Source: Halosimplex rubrum
GTDB lineage: Archaea; Halobacteriota; Halobacteria; Halobacteriales; Haloarculaceae
Assembly (NCBI RefSeq): GCF_013415885.1
Contig: NZ_CP058910.1
Coordinates: 3,410,001 to 3,474,000 of the forward strand
Reading direction: 5' to 3'
Length of the DNA: 64,000 nucleotides
Shown: positions 1 to 7,598 of the stretch, piece after piece
Position numbering within the stretch: the first letter of the stretch is position 1
Layout of the letters: every line of letters begins with the position of its first letter
Made by a program: the position numbers and the translations under genes
Notes under the pieces: generated by a model
What the model was told of the DNA's origin: nothing
Database searches by the model: none
Seen by the model: only the letters and a program-made list of their open reading frames with translations

Positions 1-2714
1 TACGAGGAGTTCGCGGTGACGCTCGGCTCGGTGTAGCCCTCCTCGGTACCCCACTCGCCGTAGCCGGTCGTCGAGTAGGGGACCGTCATCGTGAACGTCC
101 CGTCGTCGCCGGTCTCGGCCTGCTGGCGGTAGACGAACGTCGAGTTCGTCGAGGGGACCTGCATCTCGACGGCCGCCGTGACCGTCGCGTTCGCGGGCCC
201 TTCACCCTCGATAGTCCCGCCGGGGACGCGCTCGAACGACTTCACCCAGTTCGAACTGCTGGGCTGGAGCGCGCCGAGCACACCGGGCTGGCGCAGCGAG
301 GTCTGGAAGGCGCCCTGAGCCGTCTTCCGGAGGCCGAGCTGGTACCGCTGCGATTCGAGGGAGCTGTTGTCGCTCCCGTGGACCATCCGGTAGTGCTCCA
401 GTGCGGGCACGCGCTCGCTCGGGAACTGCCCGACGCCGCCGATCTTCGAGGTCGGGTCGTTCTCGACGTACTCGCGGGCCTCGGCCATCGTGTCGAAGTT
501 GATCGTCCCGTTGCTCATCCGGATCTGCCCCTGCCCGCTCTGTGCGTCCTGTAGCTCCCAGTCGACGACGATGGGAGTCGGCTCCACGGCGCTCCCGTGG
601 AAGTTGTACAGGCGGACGGCCGTGGAGTTGTAGTACTTCTGATGCTGCAGTCGGAAGGTCTGGTAGGAGCCCTGCTGGCCGGTCTGGTAGTAGATCCAGT
701 CCCCTCTTTCGGTGTAGTACTCCCCTTGAGAGATGTTCCCGTCGGAGTAGAACTGGAAGGGCGCGAAGTACTTGCCGCCGAGCCGGAGCGACCCGCCGTT
801 AGGCCGGAAGTAGGACTGAGCGGTCTCGGTCATCTTCCAGTCGACCATGACGTAGCGGGTCTCGGCGTCATCCTCGCTCACGTCGTTCATGACCTCGTTG
901 GCGGCCGACTCGTTGGTCGACAGCAGGAAGTTCGCGGCCTGATCGGCGCCCTGCTGGAAGGGGTTCGCGACCGGTATCCGCTCGCCCATGACGGTGATGT
1001 AGTGGCCGTAGTCCCACCACGACATCACGCCGTAGTACCCGTCGGGATAGTCGAAGTCGTCGGTCCGTTCGAAGGTGCCGTAGTAGGGGACGGCGTCGGC
1101 GTTGTCCGCGCCGCCGTACGTGCCTTCATCCGGCGTGTTGCCCTCCATCCAGCCGAGCGTACCGTTCCAGGCGACAGAGCCCTGGCCGGCGCCCCCGCTC
1201 CCGCTCGTCGCCTGCATCGACACCGCCGCCGGATACACCAGCGGCGCGAACAGGACGAGGACGATCGCGACGATAGACAGTATCTGATAGGTTTCGATGT
1301 CGGTATCAGGTCGAGAGATGCCGGAGAACCTGGCGAGCTGTCCGATGACCAGCGCGGTCATCACGGCGACGGTGATCGAGAAGTAGTAGTCGAACCGGCG
1401 CTGCGTGAGCGTCGCCAGCAGCATGAACACCGTCCAGACGGCCAGCAGAGACCACTCGGCGTCAGGCCGGTCGTAGAAGTGCCGCACCGCGACGAACGCG
1501 ACGCCCAGGAGCGCGATGAAGAGCGTGAAGCCGTACTCGGGGAACAGGTTCCCGAACGGCATCGGCTGGGCCTCGGCGACGGTGCCCGCGGTGTCGGTCA
1601 CCGTGAGGCCGACGACGCGCGTCGTCTGGTTGACGAAGAATCCCCAGATGTCCGGAAGCGCCAGCGCCATCGCGACGGCGATACCCAGGAGGATACCGCC
1701 GACCGCGAGCGGGTACTGATAGTTCGGGAGGCCGCGAGATTCCCACTCCCGGGCGAACCAGGCGAGGAAGACGCAGCCGGCTGCGACGCCGAACGCCAGC
1801 ATCGGCTGGACCAGATTGTAGCTCGTCGCGCTGAGCGCGATCTCTTCCATCGCGGCGAGACTCAGGACGCCGGCCGTCGAGAGCGTGACCGCGCCCGCGA
1901 TGGCGACGTGTTCCGGGCTCTCGCCGTGGGCATACTCCGAAGCGAGTTCGATCGTGAAGTAGACGCCGAGGATGCCGAGGAGGAAGACGCCCGGCGCCCA
2001 CGTCCAGAGGTAGACCGCGATGGCGGTCCCTGCGACGATCGACCAGCCGACCGGGCGGCGCAGCGCGTCGACGTCGCGCGCTTTGAACAGCTCCCAGACG
2101 GGCTTTTCGTCCTGCGCGACCGACACCGCGACCATCGTCGCCAGGACCGCGATCGTCTGGAACAGGGCCTCGGCGACGTGGTGGTCGTAGAAGCCGACGG
2201 TACCGCGCTGTGCGAACGTGCTCCCCGCCAGCGCCAGCGCCGCGACCGCCACAACGCCGCCAAACTTGCCGGTGACCCGTTTCCCGATGAGATACACCGG
2301 AATGGCCGCGAGCGTTCCGAAGACCGCAGGGGCGAACAGGGCGACCAGACGGACAGTGTGATCGCTCGGGTTCCCGAGACCGACCACCAGGGCGGCGGTG
2401 GCGACCAGCTGGTCCATCACGGTACCGAACTGGCTGGAGTGCGTACCGGTTGGGAACCGCGTCCAGGGGTCGAACGGACTCGTCGCGGGCCAATGCTGGA
2501 CAGTGTACTGTACCATCCTGTAGTGATACCACGGGTCGTAACCGCCGAAATAGACGGTTCCCTCTACCAGAAAGTCCTTCCAGTTTCTGACCCGACTCCA
2601 CAGCATGAACCCGAGGAGGGCGACCATCGCCGGGATGTGGTAGTACTCACCCACCACGTCGGCGAGATCACCGGGTTCGTCGATGTTTTCGATCTGACCA
2701 CGCCACTGACTCAT
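1..2714 (-). CDS. aglB: Dolichyl-phosphooligosaccharide--protein glycotransferase AglB (3' end outside window)
   Basis: Catalyses the final step of archaeal N-glycosylation: transfer of the lipid-linked glycan to Asn of Asn-X-Ser/Thr sequons on the outer face of the membrane. 904 codons are visible from the ATG at 2714, and the frame is still open at base 1, so the C-terminus is missing. The N-terminal half has many hydrophobic segments, as in the STT3/AglB membrane domain. A GYDPWYH motif near residue 58 fits the first catalytic Asp motif. The STT3 hallmark WWDYG is at residues 566-570 (bases 1005-1019), followed by a soluble beta-rich domain. It is the only agl gene on this side of the cysteine-rich island. 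A TATA-like element lies about 25-35 bp upstream. The family call is firm. Confidence 0.95.
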   Translation of the reverse strand, partial: MSQWRGQIENIDEPGDLADVVGEYYHIPAMVALLGFMLWSRVRNWKDFLVEGTVYFGGYDPWYHYRMVQYTVQHWPATSPFDPWTRFPTGTHSSQFGTVMDQLVATAALVVGLGNPSDHTVRLVALFAPAVFGTLAAIPVYLIGKRVTGKFGGVVAVAALALAGSTFAQRGTVGFYDHHVAEALFQTIAVLATMVAVSVAQDEKPVWELFKARDVDALRRPVGWSIVAGTAIAVYLWTWAPGVFLLGILGVYFTIELASEYAHGESPEHVAIAGAVTLSTAGVLSLAAMEEIALSATSYNLVQPMLAFGVAAGCVFLAWFAREWESRGLPNYQYPLAVGGILLGIAVAMALALPDIWGFFVNQTTRVVGLTVTDTAGTVAEAQPMPFGNLFPEYGFTLFIALLGVAFVAVRHFYDRPDAEWSLLAVWTVFMLLATLTQRRFDYYFSITVAVMTALVIGQLARFSGISRPDTDIETYQILSIVAIVLVLFAPLVYPAAVSMQATSGSGGAGQGSVAWNGTLGWMEGNTPDEGTYGGADNADAVPYYGTFERTDDFDYPDGYYGVMSWWDYGHYITVMGERIPVANPFQQGADQAANFLLSTNESAANEVMNDVSEDDAETRYVMVDWKMTETAQSYFRPNGGSLRLGGKYFAPFQFYSDGNISQGEYYTERGDWIYYQTGQQGSYQTFRLQHQKYYNSTAVRLYNFHGSAVEPTPIVVDWELQDAQSGQGQIRMSNGTINFDTMAEAREYVENDPTSKIGGVGQFPSERVPALEHYRMVHGSDNSSLESQRYQLGLRKTAQGAFQTSLRQPGVLGALQPSSSNWVKSFERVPGGTIEGEGPANATVTAAVEMQVPSTNSTFVYRQQAETGDDGTFTMTVPYSTTGYGEWGTEEGYTEPSVTANSS

Positions 2715-3126
2715 TGACGGAACCAGTCCCATGGCGCGCATAAGCCTTTTGACTGGGAGGTGGATGACGAAATTATCGGCCTGGAACGGCTGAAACTCGG
2801 GATCCGGAGTTCCCAGCGAGCACCACAGGCTCACCGAACGGTCGATACGGCTGATTCAGGTCCGCCCCGATGGGGGCTGTCCGACGATCCGATGACTGGA
2901 CCCGGTACGCCAGGCCGGTTTGATAGAGCAGCGCCCAGATTAGGTGAAAATAAACGAGTCACCGCCACCAATAGATGAAACCAGGCGGTATCGTCGATCC
3001 GGCGCGAGGAGTCACTTCGGAGGGCGAGACGGCCACATTCGATGCATTAGTGAGTTGTCACGACCGTCTTCGGGAGCCGTATCGACAGGTTCGGTCAGAC
3101 GGACGATCGAGACCACGCTAGCGGCC
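2715..3126. other. Intergenic region between aglB and the isoprenyl-synthase-like gene
   Basis: About 410 bp that hold the aglB promoter at the left end. The rest shows no convincing gene: the short open frames at 2760-2978 and 2944-3279 have no recognisable protein features, and the second runs into the 3' end of the neighbouring gene on the other strand. An AT-rich patch near 2940-2955 resembles a promoter but leads to no convincing gene. This gap is the left border of the accessory island. Confidence 0.5.
2738..2750 (-). promoter_or_regulatory. Putative aglB promoter (TATA-like)
   Basis: Read on the minus strand, an A-run followed by GGCTTATG lies 24-36 bp before the aglB ATG. This is the usual TATA spacing for a leaderless or short-leader haloarchaeal transcript. 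Based on position and composition only. Confidence 0.35.
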
Positions 3127-3996
3127 TCACTCGGAAACCGTCTCGGAGACCCACGTGTCCAGATCGACAGCGATCAGCGGTTTGACCCGTTCGGCGGTGC
3201 GAGTCGGCAGTGTCTCGAGATGGTCGTCGAGCGCTTCCTTGCGCGCCCGCAGTCGCGCGAGCGCCTCGTCTTCCGGTAGCAGACTCCAGACGTTCCACGG
3301 ATACGCTTCGTCACCGTACTGGAAGCCGTCCAGCAGGAGCTGGTCCAGCTCGAAGTACAGGGTACCGATCGCCGCGTACCGCTCGACAGTCTCCCGGTCG
3401 GCGCCAGCGACGACACCGCACGTCCCGGTCATCGAACCGAACAAGTTCGCCTGTTTGGTGAGGATATCGAAGTACGTCTCGGCGCTCGGTTCTGCCGTCA
3501 GTTCGTCGGTGAAACACTCCACCATCCAGACGGCGTCGTCACACCAGTACGACCGCGCTTCGGGGCCCAGTCGGCCGACGTGATCGGCCAGGACCGGCAT
3601 CAGGTACTCGTGTGTGATGAACACCTCCGCTTCCTTCCCGTGGGCGACGTCACCGTCGATGATGTCGTCGGTGATATCGTAGTACTCCTGGACAAGGAGC
3701 GTGAACCGCAAGAGGTCCTCGAGTGCGTCCGTGTCCGAGTCCCGCGCGAGGTACAGCTGTTCGACGAGGTATTCGATCCGTCTGGTCGGCCGGCGTTTCC
3801 GCTTCGGGAGGGCGTCGTTCTGCGAGAACGCGATCGTTCGGACCCAGTCCCGTCCAGTTTCCGAGGGCATCTCGGCCACGATATCGTCTGTCAACCTGCG
3901 TATTTTCTCGTCGAACTCCTTCATTTCGGGCTTCAAGCGCTGAATCTCCTCGTCCGTCAGGAGTGTCGGTTTCCGTACGAGCACAGTGGTTGACAC
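3127..3996 (-). CDS. Isoprenyl diphosphate synthase-like protein with a degenerate second Asp motif
   Basis: 289 aa, GTG start. The all-helical order matches polyprenyl synthetases. A first Asp-rich motif DDIID (in ITDDIIDGD, about residue 112) is followed by a HGKEAEV segment resembling the usual R-R-G-x-P-x-x-H stretch. Then comes KQANLF, equivalent to the KTxxLF segment, and then GTLYFELDQLLLDGF, where the family normally has FQxxDDxxD. The second Asp of that motif is Gln and the spacing is altered. It may therefore be catalytically altered, or a prenyl-binding or terpene-cyclase-like relative. It is transcribed divergently from the three cysteine-rich secreted-protein genes across about 210 AT-rich bases, so co-function with them is plausible but inferred. 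A housekeeping GGPP synthase role is unlikely given the motif loss. Confidence 0.7.
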   Translation of the reverse strand: MSTTVLVRKPTLLTDEEIQRLKPEMKEFDEKIRRLTDDIVAEMPSETGRDWVRTIAFSQNDALPKRKRRPTRRIEYLVEQLYLARDSDTDALEDLLRFTLLVQEYYDITDDIIDGDVAHGKEAEVFITHEYLMPVLADHVGRLGPEARSYWCDDAVWMVECFTDELTAEPSAETYFDILTKQANLFGSMTGTCGVVAGADRETVERYAAIGTLYFELDQLLLDGFQYGDEAYPWNVWSLLPEDEALARLRARKEALDDHLETLPTRTAERVKPLIAVDLDTWVSETVSE

Positions 3997-4204
3997 CTTC
4001 CGGCCCTCGGTTAAAAAATTATCGACAAATTATATTATGAGTCGATAGGTGTCGGAGCGGCCGCCTGTTCGTCTCGACGGACTCCCGGGTAGCGCCGGTA
4101 GGCGCCGAACACCGTCGAGACACGACACTGAATCATCCGCTAGATCCATTTGATAGAGATAAACTTAACACAAATTTTATTACGTACCTACATTTATCGA
4201 TCGA
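3997..4204. promoter_or_regulatory. AT-rich divergent promoter region
   Basis: About 208 bp between divergent genes. On the minus side, AT-rich TATA-like stretches at about 4010-4023 and 4026-4040 precede the GTG at 3996. On the plus side, an AT-rich block at about 4158-4185 (AACTTAACAC followed by AATTTTATTAC) precedes the ATG at 4205. The composition is clearly more AT-rich than the surrounding chromosome. No clear operator palindrome was seen. Confidence 0.5.
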
Positions 4205-4852
4205 ATGCCTGCTATGTCAGATAGATATAACTCGACGACGAATTCGAGTGTCAATCGCCGGAACGTGCTTCGATCGATCGGTGCGACGGGTGCGACCGCG
4301 GCGGGGTTGAGTGGGGTCGCGTCCGCGGATACCCGTCGGGAGTTCAGTGCTGCCGAGATCGAGGCAGTCCGATCGGAGTATCGGGATCTCGAGTCGATCG
4401 AGTCCGCACTCGCCGAGGAACAGGAGCTACTCGACGCCCTCTCCGAAGAAGGTATCATCCCTCGAGCCACGGTGAGCACGCTGGGGATCGAAACGCTCGG
4501 CAAGCCAAGTTCGCCGGGAGATATGAACGTCACGGTGACGCCTGCAGACACTGACGACGGAGTGACCCCGAGGATCGTGGTCGACGGTGTGATCGGGGAG
4601 AGTGTCGTCAGTCTCAAGTTCGAACCCGATACGGAGAACGCCCAGGCGATCGTGAAGCGACCGTCCGCCTCCGAGTTCGAACAGCTGTACTCGGCGGGTT
4701 CGAGCGGTTGTGGCAGCGACTGCGACAACTGTAAGTGTACGTGCAGCTCGGTAAACATGTCTGTCTGCTGTAGCTGGGACTACTCGAAGAACCCCGCCGA
4801 GTGTCAGGGATACAAGCAAGAACCGGATTGTTACTGCAACGACGGCTGGTAA
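4205..4852 (+). CDS. Tat-exported pre-proprotein with 10-Cys C-terminal domain (paralogue A)
   Basis: 215 aa (an alternative ATG at 4214 gives 212). A Tat signal is visible: NRRNVLR at residues 17-23, a weakly hydrophobic Gly/Ala segment, and a cleavage site after ASA at residue 41. The pro-region has a charged helix (EAVRSEYRD, then LLDALSEEGII) and a beta-rich part (DMNVTVTP, then TPRIVVDGV). The last 47 residues (169-215) hold ten cysteines in a CxxxCxxCxCxC start, a Cys-Cys pair and a CYCNDGW end. There is no lipobox or C-terminal anchor, so the product should be released outside the cell. Architecture recalls precursors such as halocin C8 (Tat signal, long pro-region, small Cys-rich mature peptide), but the sequence is not recognisably that family. 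Paralogues B and C follow in the same direction. Function unknown; a secreted antimicrobial or signalling peptide is an inference. Confidence 0.85.
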   Translation: MPAMSDRYNSTTNSSVNRRNVLRSIGATGATAAGLSGVASADTRREFSAAEIEAVRSEYRDLESIESALAEEQELLDALSEEGIIPRATVSTLGIETLGKPSSPGDMNVTVTPADTDDGVTPRIVVDGVIGESVVSLKFEPDTENAQAIVKRPSASEFEQLYSAGSSGCGSDCDNCKCTCSSVNMSVCCSWDYSKNPAECQGYKQEPDCYCNDGW

Positions 4853-4910
4853 CAATCCGGGTCCGAGGTCCCGTCCTCGACAGACGAACTGCTGAAACGC
4901 GGCGATACAA

Positions 4911-4917
4911 TTTTTTT
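4911..4917 (+). terminator. Poly-T terminator after paralogue A
   Basis: A run of seven T on the coding strand, about 60 bp after the stop codon of paralogue A, in GC-rich surroundings. Archaeal transcription terminates at such T-runs without needing a hairpin. It suggests that A and B are separate transcription units. Confidence 0.45.
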
Positions 4918-5010
4918 CGGGAACTGGGATTTCGACCCGAGACTGCTGACGGGTCCCATCGGCTGCAAATCATGTCGCTAGTAATTAATAATAGGAAGTG
5001 ATTTATCCCG

Positions 5011-5021
5011 AAATATTTTTA
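5011..5021 (+). promoter_or_regulatory. Putative promoter of paralogue B
   Basis: AAATATTTTTA lies 31-41 bp before the ATG at 5052, in a local AT-rich stretch (4980-5030). This matches a TATA box for a short-leader transcript. Confidence 0.5.
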
Positions 5022-5051
5022 CAGCTTCGTTGAAACTTTCGACACGCCGCC

Positions 5052-5663
5052 ATGAACGATAGCAACGAAGACGTGACGGCAGAGCCGGGAATCAATCGAC
5101 GACGTGTCCTCCGCTCTATCGGCGCGACGGGCGCCACAGCGGCAGGGATGAGCGGTATCGCCTCCGCCGGATCTCGCGAGGAGTTCAGCGAATCGGAGGT
5201 CGAAGCCGTTCGAGCGGAGTATCGGGACCGATCGTCCGTTGTCGCCGCCCTCGCCGACGAGACGGCACTCCTCGAAACCCTGGCCGACGCCGACACCATC
5301 GACGAACCGTCCGCCGAAGCGGTCGGTATCGAGTCGGTGGGGTCCCCGGAATCGGCCACCGACATGAACGTCACCGTCCAGCCTACCGAAGACTCCGGCG
5401 ACGTGACACCGGAGATCGTCGTCGACGGCGACATCGACGGGACGACGGTCCAGATCCAGTTCGAACCGGAAGGGTCCGGAGCTCTCGCCGTCGTGAAGTC
5501 AGACGACTCGTCCGGCTACGATCAGGTGTACTCCGCCGCGGACGCCGGCTGTGGGAGCGACTGTGACGACTGTAACTGCACCTGCGTCTACAACAACTTC
5601 TCGACGCTGTGCGACGGGACGTACCGGCAGATCGCCGAGTGTCACTGTAACGACGGCTGGTGA
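5052..5663 (+). CDS. Tat-exported pre-proprotein with 8-Cys C-terminal domain (paralogue B)
   Basis: 203 aa. Closest relative of paralogue A: the Tat region NRRRVLRSIGATGATAAG is almost identical, with cleavage predicted after ASA at residue 39. The pro-region keeps EAVRAEYRD, LLETLADADTI, TDMNVTVQP and TPEIVVDGD. The last 37 residues (167-203) hold eight cysteines. They keep the CGSDCDDCNCTC block of A but are shorter, lack the Cys-Cys pair, and again end in Cys-x-Cys-Asn-Asp-Gly-Trp. Pro-domain conservation with a variable tail looks like tandem duplication followed by diversification of the mature peptide. It has its own AT-rich promoter, and no modification enzyme is encoded beside it other than the divergent isoprenyl-synthase-like gene. 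Function unknown. Confidence 0.85.
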   Translation: MNDSNEDVTAEPGINRRRVLRSIGATGATAAGMSGIASAGSREEFSESEVEAVRAEYRDRSSVVAALADETALLETLADADTIDEPSAEAVGIESVGSPESATDMNVTVQPTEDSGDVTPEIVVDGDIDGTTVQIQFEPEGSGALAVVKSDDSSGYDQVYSAADAGCGSDCDDCNCTCVYNNFSTLCDGTYRQIAECHCNDGW

Positions 5664-5803
5664 GCCGTCGATCGGGTGCCCGTGACGCCTCGGTGACGGA
5701 TCCAGTCTGGTGACCGGTCGGTCCGGGCCGGTCCACCAGCGGTCGTAGAGATCGAGAATTAGCAGATTTAAAATATGTAGGTCTGTAGTGTGCTTAAGAA
5801 AGT

Positions 5804-5816
5804 ATTAAATATATAC
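5804..5816 (+). promoter_or_regulatory. Putative promoter of paralogue C
   Basis: ATTAAATATATAC lies 29-41 bp before the ATG at 5845, within an AT-rich tract that begins near 5757. A strong TATA-like element. Confidence 0.55.
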
Positions 5817-5844
5817 CGTTTCAAACCACTGTCGGAGTTTGCCA

Positions 5845-6498
5845 ATGTCACGAAGCACCGAACGAGACGGTTTCAATCGGCGTAGCGTGCTCAAATCCGT
5901 CGCGGCAGGGACTGCAGCTACCGTCGGGGCCAGCGGGGTCGCGAGCGCGTCGTCCTCCGGTAGCTCGATCAGTCTCGCGACGAAGCGCGATATCACGGCC
6001 GGGTACAGGGACATCGACACCGTCCGCCAGCAGTTCCGGGCCCACAGAGACCTCCTGGAAGCCGCAGTCGAGGCTGGACACGTGGACGAGGCGTCGTTCG
6101 ATATCTTTGACATCGAGGTCGACGGGATGACCTCGGAGCGAGGCGACGGCCTCGGCTTCAACGCGCGCGAAGTCGACGGAGAAGTGATCCCCGAGATCCG
6201 CGTGCTCCACCGGACCGACGAGGGCGAAGTGATGTTCGGTATCCGACCGACGGAGGACGCCGGCTACGTGAACTACTTCCCCGCCGGGGAGGAAAACACG
6301 GTCGAACGCGTCTACGAGAGGAACTGGAGTTACAACTCGGCCGACTGCTGCGCTACCTGTATGACGTGTGGCGGCAACTGCAACGACAACGAGTCGTGCG
6401 AGACCCTGACGTCCTCCTGTTGTTGCTGGGCGACGTGTAAGAATATGACGTGCGCCGGCTACCGCTGCGTCTGTGAGAGCGACTGCGGCTGGCTGTAG
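5845..6498 (+). CDS. Tat-exported pre-proprotein with 14-Cys C-terminal domain (paralogue C)
   Basis: 217 aa from ATG 5845. The Tat motif is NRRSVLK (residues 11-17), with the signal ending at ASA (residue 35). The pro-region is diverged from A and B but keeps the same order: GYRDIDTV, LLEAAVEAGHVDE, VIPEIRVLH and a beta-rich end. The last 50 residues (168-217) hold 14 cysteines, including a Cys-Cys pair and a Cys-Cys-Cys run, and close with ESDCGWL. At 28% Cys, such a tail should be a tightly disulfide-bonded or metal-binding mini-domain. Because Tat usually exports folded proteins, some disulfides or metal may have to be in place before export. Function unknown; same class as A and B. Confidence 0.85.
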   Translation: MSRSTERDGFNRRSVLKSVAAGTAATVGASGVASASSSGSSISLATKRDITAGYRDIDTVRQQFRAHRDLLEAAVEAGHVDEASFDIFDIEVDGMTSERGDGLGFNAREVDGEVIPEIRVLHRTDEGEVMFGIRPTEDAGYVNYFPAGEENTVERVYERNWSYNSADCCATCMTCGGNCNDNESCETLTSSCCCWATCKNMTCAGYRCVCESDCGWL

Positions 6499-6666
6499 GC
6501 GACTGTTCGCCGTGAGCGGGCCCGCATGAGCGGCTGCCGTCCGCTGCGGCGAACGCCACTCCGCCCCGCGTTCGTCGGACCTGTCACACGCTCGTCGGGC
6601 CGCATTATCGAGCGACGACTTGCGTGTCGTCTCTGCGACCGAATAGTCAACATTTCAATGATATAG

Positions 6667-6680
6667 AAAAATTAATATTT
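6667..6680 (+). promoter_or_regulatory. Putative promoter of the CLPC membrane protein gene
   Basis: AAAAATTAATATTT lies 23-36 bp before the ATG at 6703. The spacing fits a leaderless haloarchaeal promoter and supports 6703 as the start over upstream TTG codons. Confidence 0.5.
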
Positions 6681-6702
6681 GGTCAGTATCCATTTCGTGG
6701 TG

Positions 6703-7512
6703 ATGCTCGAACAACTCAAACAGAAAGAGTATACGGGGTCAAACAGGTGTCTCCCCTGCACCGTGGTCAACACTGTTATCGCGCTCGTCGTCGGTGCAGT
6801 GATCGGGAGGTCCTCGAAACGAGCGGGCGCGGTGGCCATCGTCGTCTCGGGTGTGCTCATCTATCTGCGCGGCTATCTGGTCCCGGGGACCCCGACACTG
6901 ACGAAGGAGTACATGCCCGAGTGGGCGCTCGAATTGTTCGGCAAGGAACCGCCGACGACGGGCGGAATCGAAGTCGACAGGGACGAGGAGGAGGCGGAGT
7001 TCGAGCTGGACGCGGAGCAGTTCCTCCACGGTGTCGACGCCATCGAACCGTGCCCGGACGCGGACGACGACTGCCTCGTCGACGAGTTCGGCAGACGCTG
7101 GCACAGCGAGATGGAGTCGTTGCAGGGCCGAGAAGGCCTGAAACCGGTCGTGAGCGACCGGTTCGACCTGGACGAGTCGGAGTTCGAGATAGAACCCCAC
7201 GACGACGCCCGGTTGCTGATCGTCGAGGGCGACCACGTCGCGAAGTGGCCGTCAGAAGCGGCACTGATCGTGGATCTGGCAAGTGCGGGAATTCTCGCCG
7301 AGCGGTCGGATCGCTGGGACGACCTCGGAACCGTCCAGCGCGGGCAGGTCCTGCGAGGCCTGCGGATCTTCCTCGACACGTGTCCGACCTCGGACGAGCC
7401 GGTGACGATGGGCGAGGAGACGGTCGAATCCTGTTGCAGCACGCGCGACGTGGTCGCGGTCACCTGTGCGGAGAGCGGCGCGCGCCTGTTCGAACAGCCG
7501 ATCGCCGACTGA
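6703..7512 (+). CDS. Membrane-anchored protein with N-terminal CLPC motif and Cys-containing C-terminal domain
   Basis: 269 aa. The short N-terminus KEYTGSNRCLPCTVVN carries a CxxC motif directly before two transmembrane segments (about residues 19-34 and 40-58), followed by LVPGTPTLTKEYMPEW. The rest is an acidic soluble domain of about 200 aa. It has a second cysteine group near the C-terminus (DTCPTSDEP, ESCCSTRD, VVAVTCAESGARLFE). Cysteine pairs at both ends suggest redox activity or metal binding. It follows the cysteine-rich secreted proteins by 204 bp on the same strand but has its own promoter, so a role in their oxidation or in immunity is only a hypothesis. The protein also looks like a conserved haloarchaeal family and may be unrelated to the island. 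Confidence 0.75.
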   Translation: MLEQLKQKEYTGSNRCLPCTVVNTVIALVVGAVIGRSSKRAGAVAIVVSGVLIYLRGYLVPGTPTLTKEYMPEWALELFGKEPPTTGGIEVDRDEEEAEFELDAEQFLHGVDAIEPCPDADDDCLVDEFGRRWHSEMESLQGREGLKPVVSDRFDLDESEFEIEPHDDARLLIVEGDHVAKWPSEAALIVDLASAGILAERSDRWDDLGTVQRGQVLRGLRIFLDTCPTSDEPVTMGEETVESCCSTRDVVAVTCAESGARLFEQPIAD

Positions 7513-7598
7513 GGCGGTCCGACGGCGCGAGCGCGGTCCGGCCGGTCACCGCGGGATCGAACGGAAACCATATCTTCCCGGTCACCCTCACCGGAGGC

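Noticed and set aside
597-2717. Long plus-strand open frame of about 700 codons
   Set aside because: It lies opposite aglB, whose WWDYG motif and membrane helices are unmistakable. The plus-strand product is low-complexity, Arg/Val-rich and is a GC-skew shadow.
2760-3279. Two small plus-strand frames in the aglB/isoprenyl-synthase gap
   Set aside because: No recognisable domain, no hydrophobic segment pattern, and the second overlaps the 3' end of a supported gene.
3127-3996. Pseudogene of a polyprenyl synthase
   Set aside because: The frame is intact over 289 codons with a conserved first motif, ordered helices and a plausible promoter. Motif loss looks like specialisation rather than decay.
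4205-6498. Lanthipeptide or radical-SAM RiPP cluster
   Set aside because: No LanM, LanC, radical SAM, YcaO or ATP-grasp gene is present in the neighbourhood. Export through a Tat signal and the Cys-only pattern do not fit these classes.
4205-6498. Straightforward halocin C8 homologue
   Set aside because: Architecture is alike, but the tails here are hydrophilic and very Cys-dense, unlike the more hydrophobic halocin C8 peptide, and no sequence match is evident.
6624-7598. Upstream in-frame extension of the GT2 gene
   Set aside because: The extension overlaps the CLPC membrane protein gene in another frame and is Arg/Gly-rich low-complexity. The natural GT2 start is at 7599.
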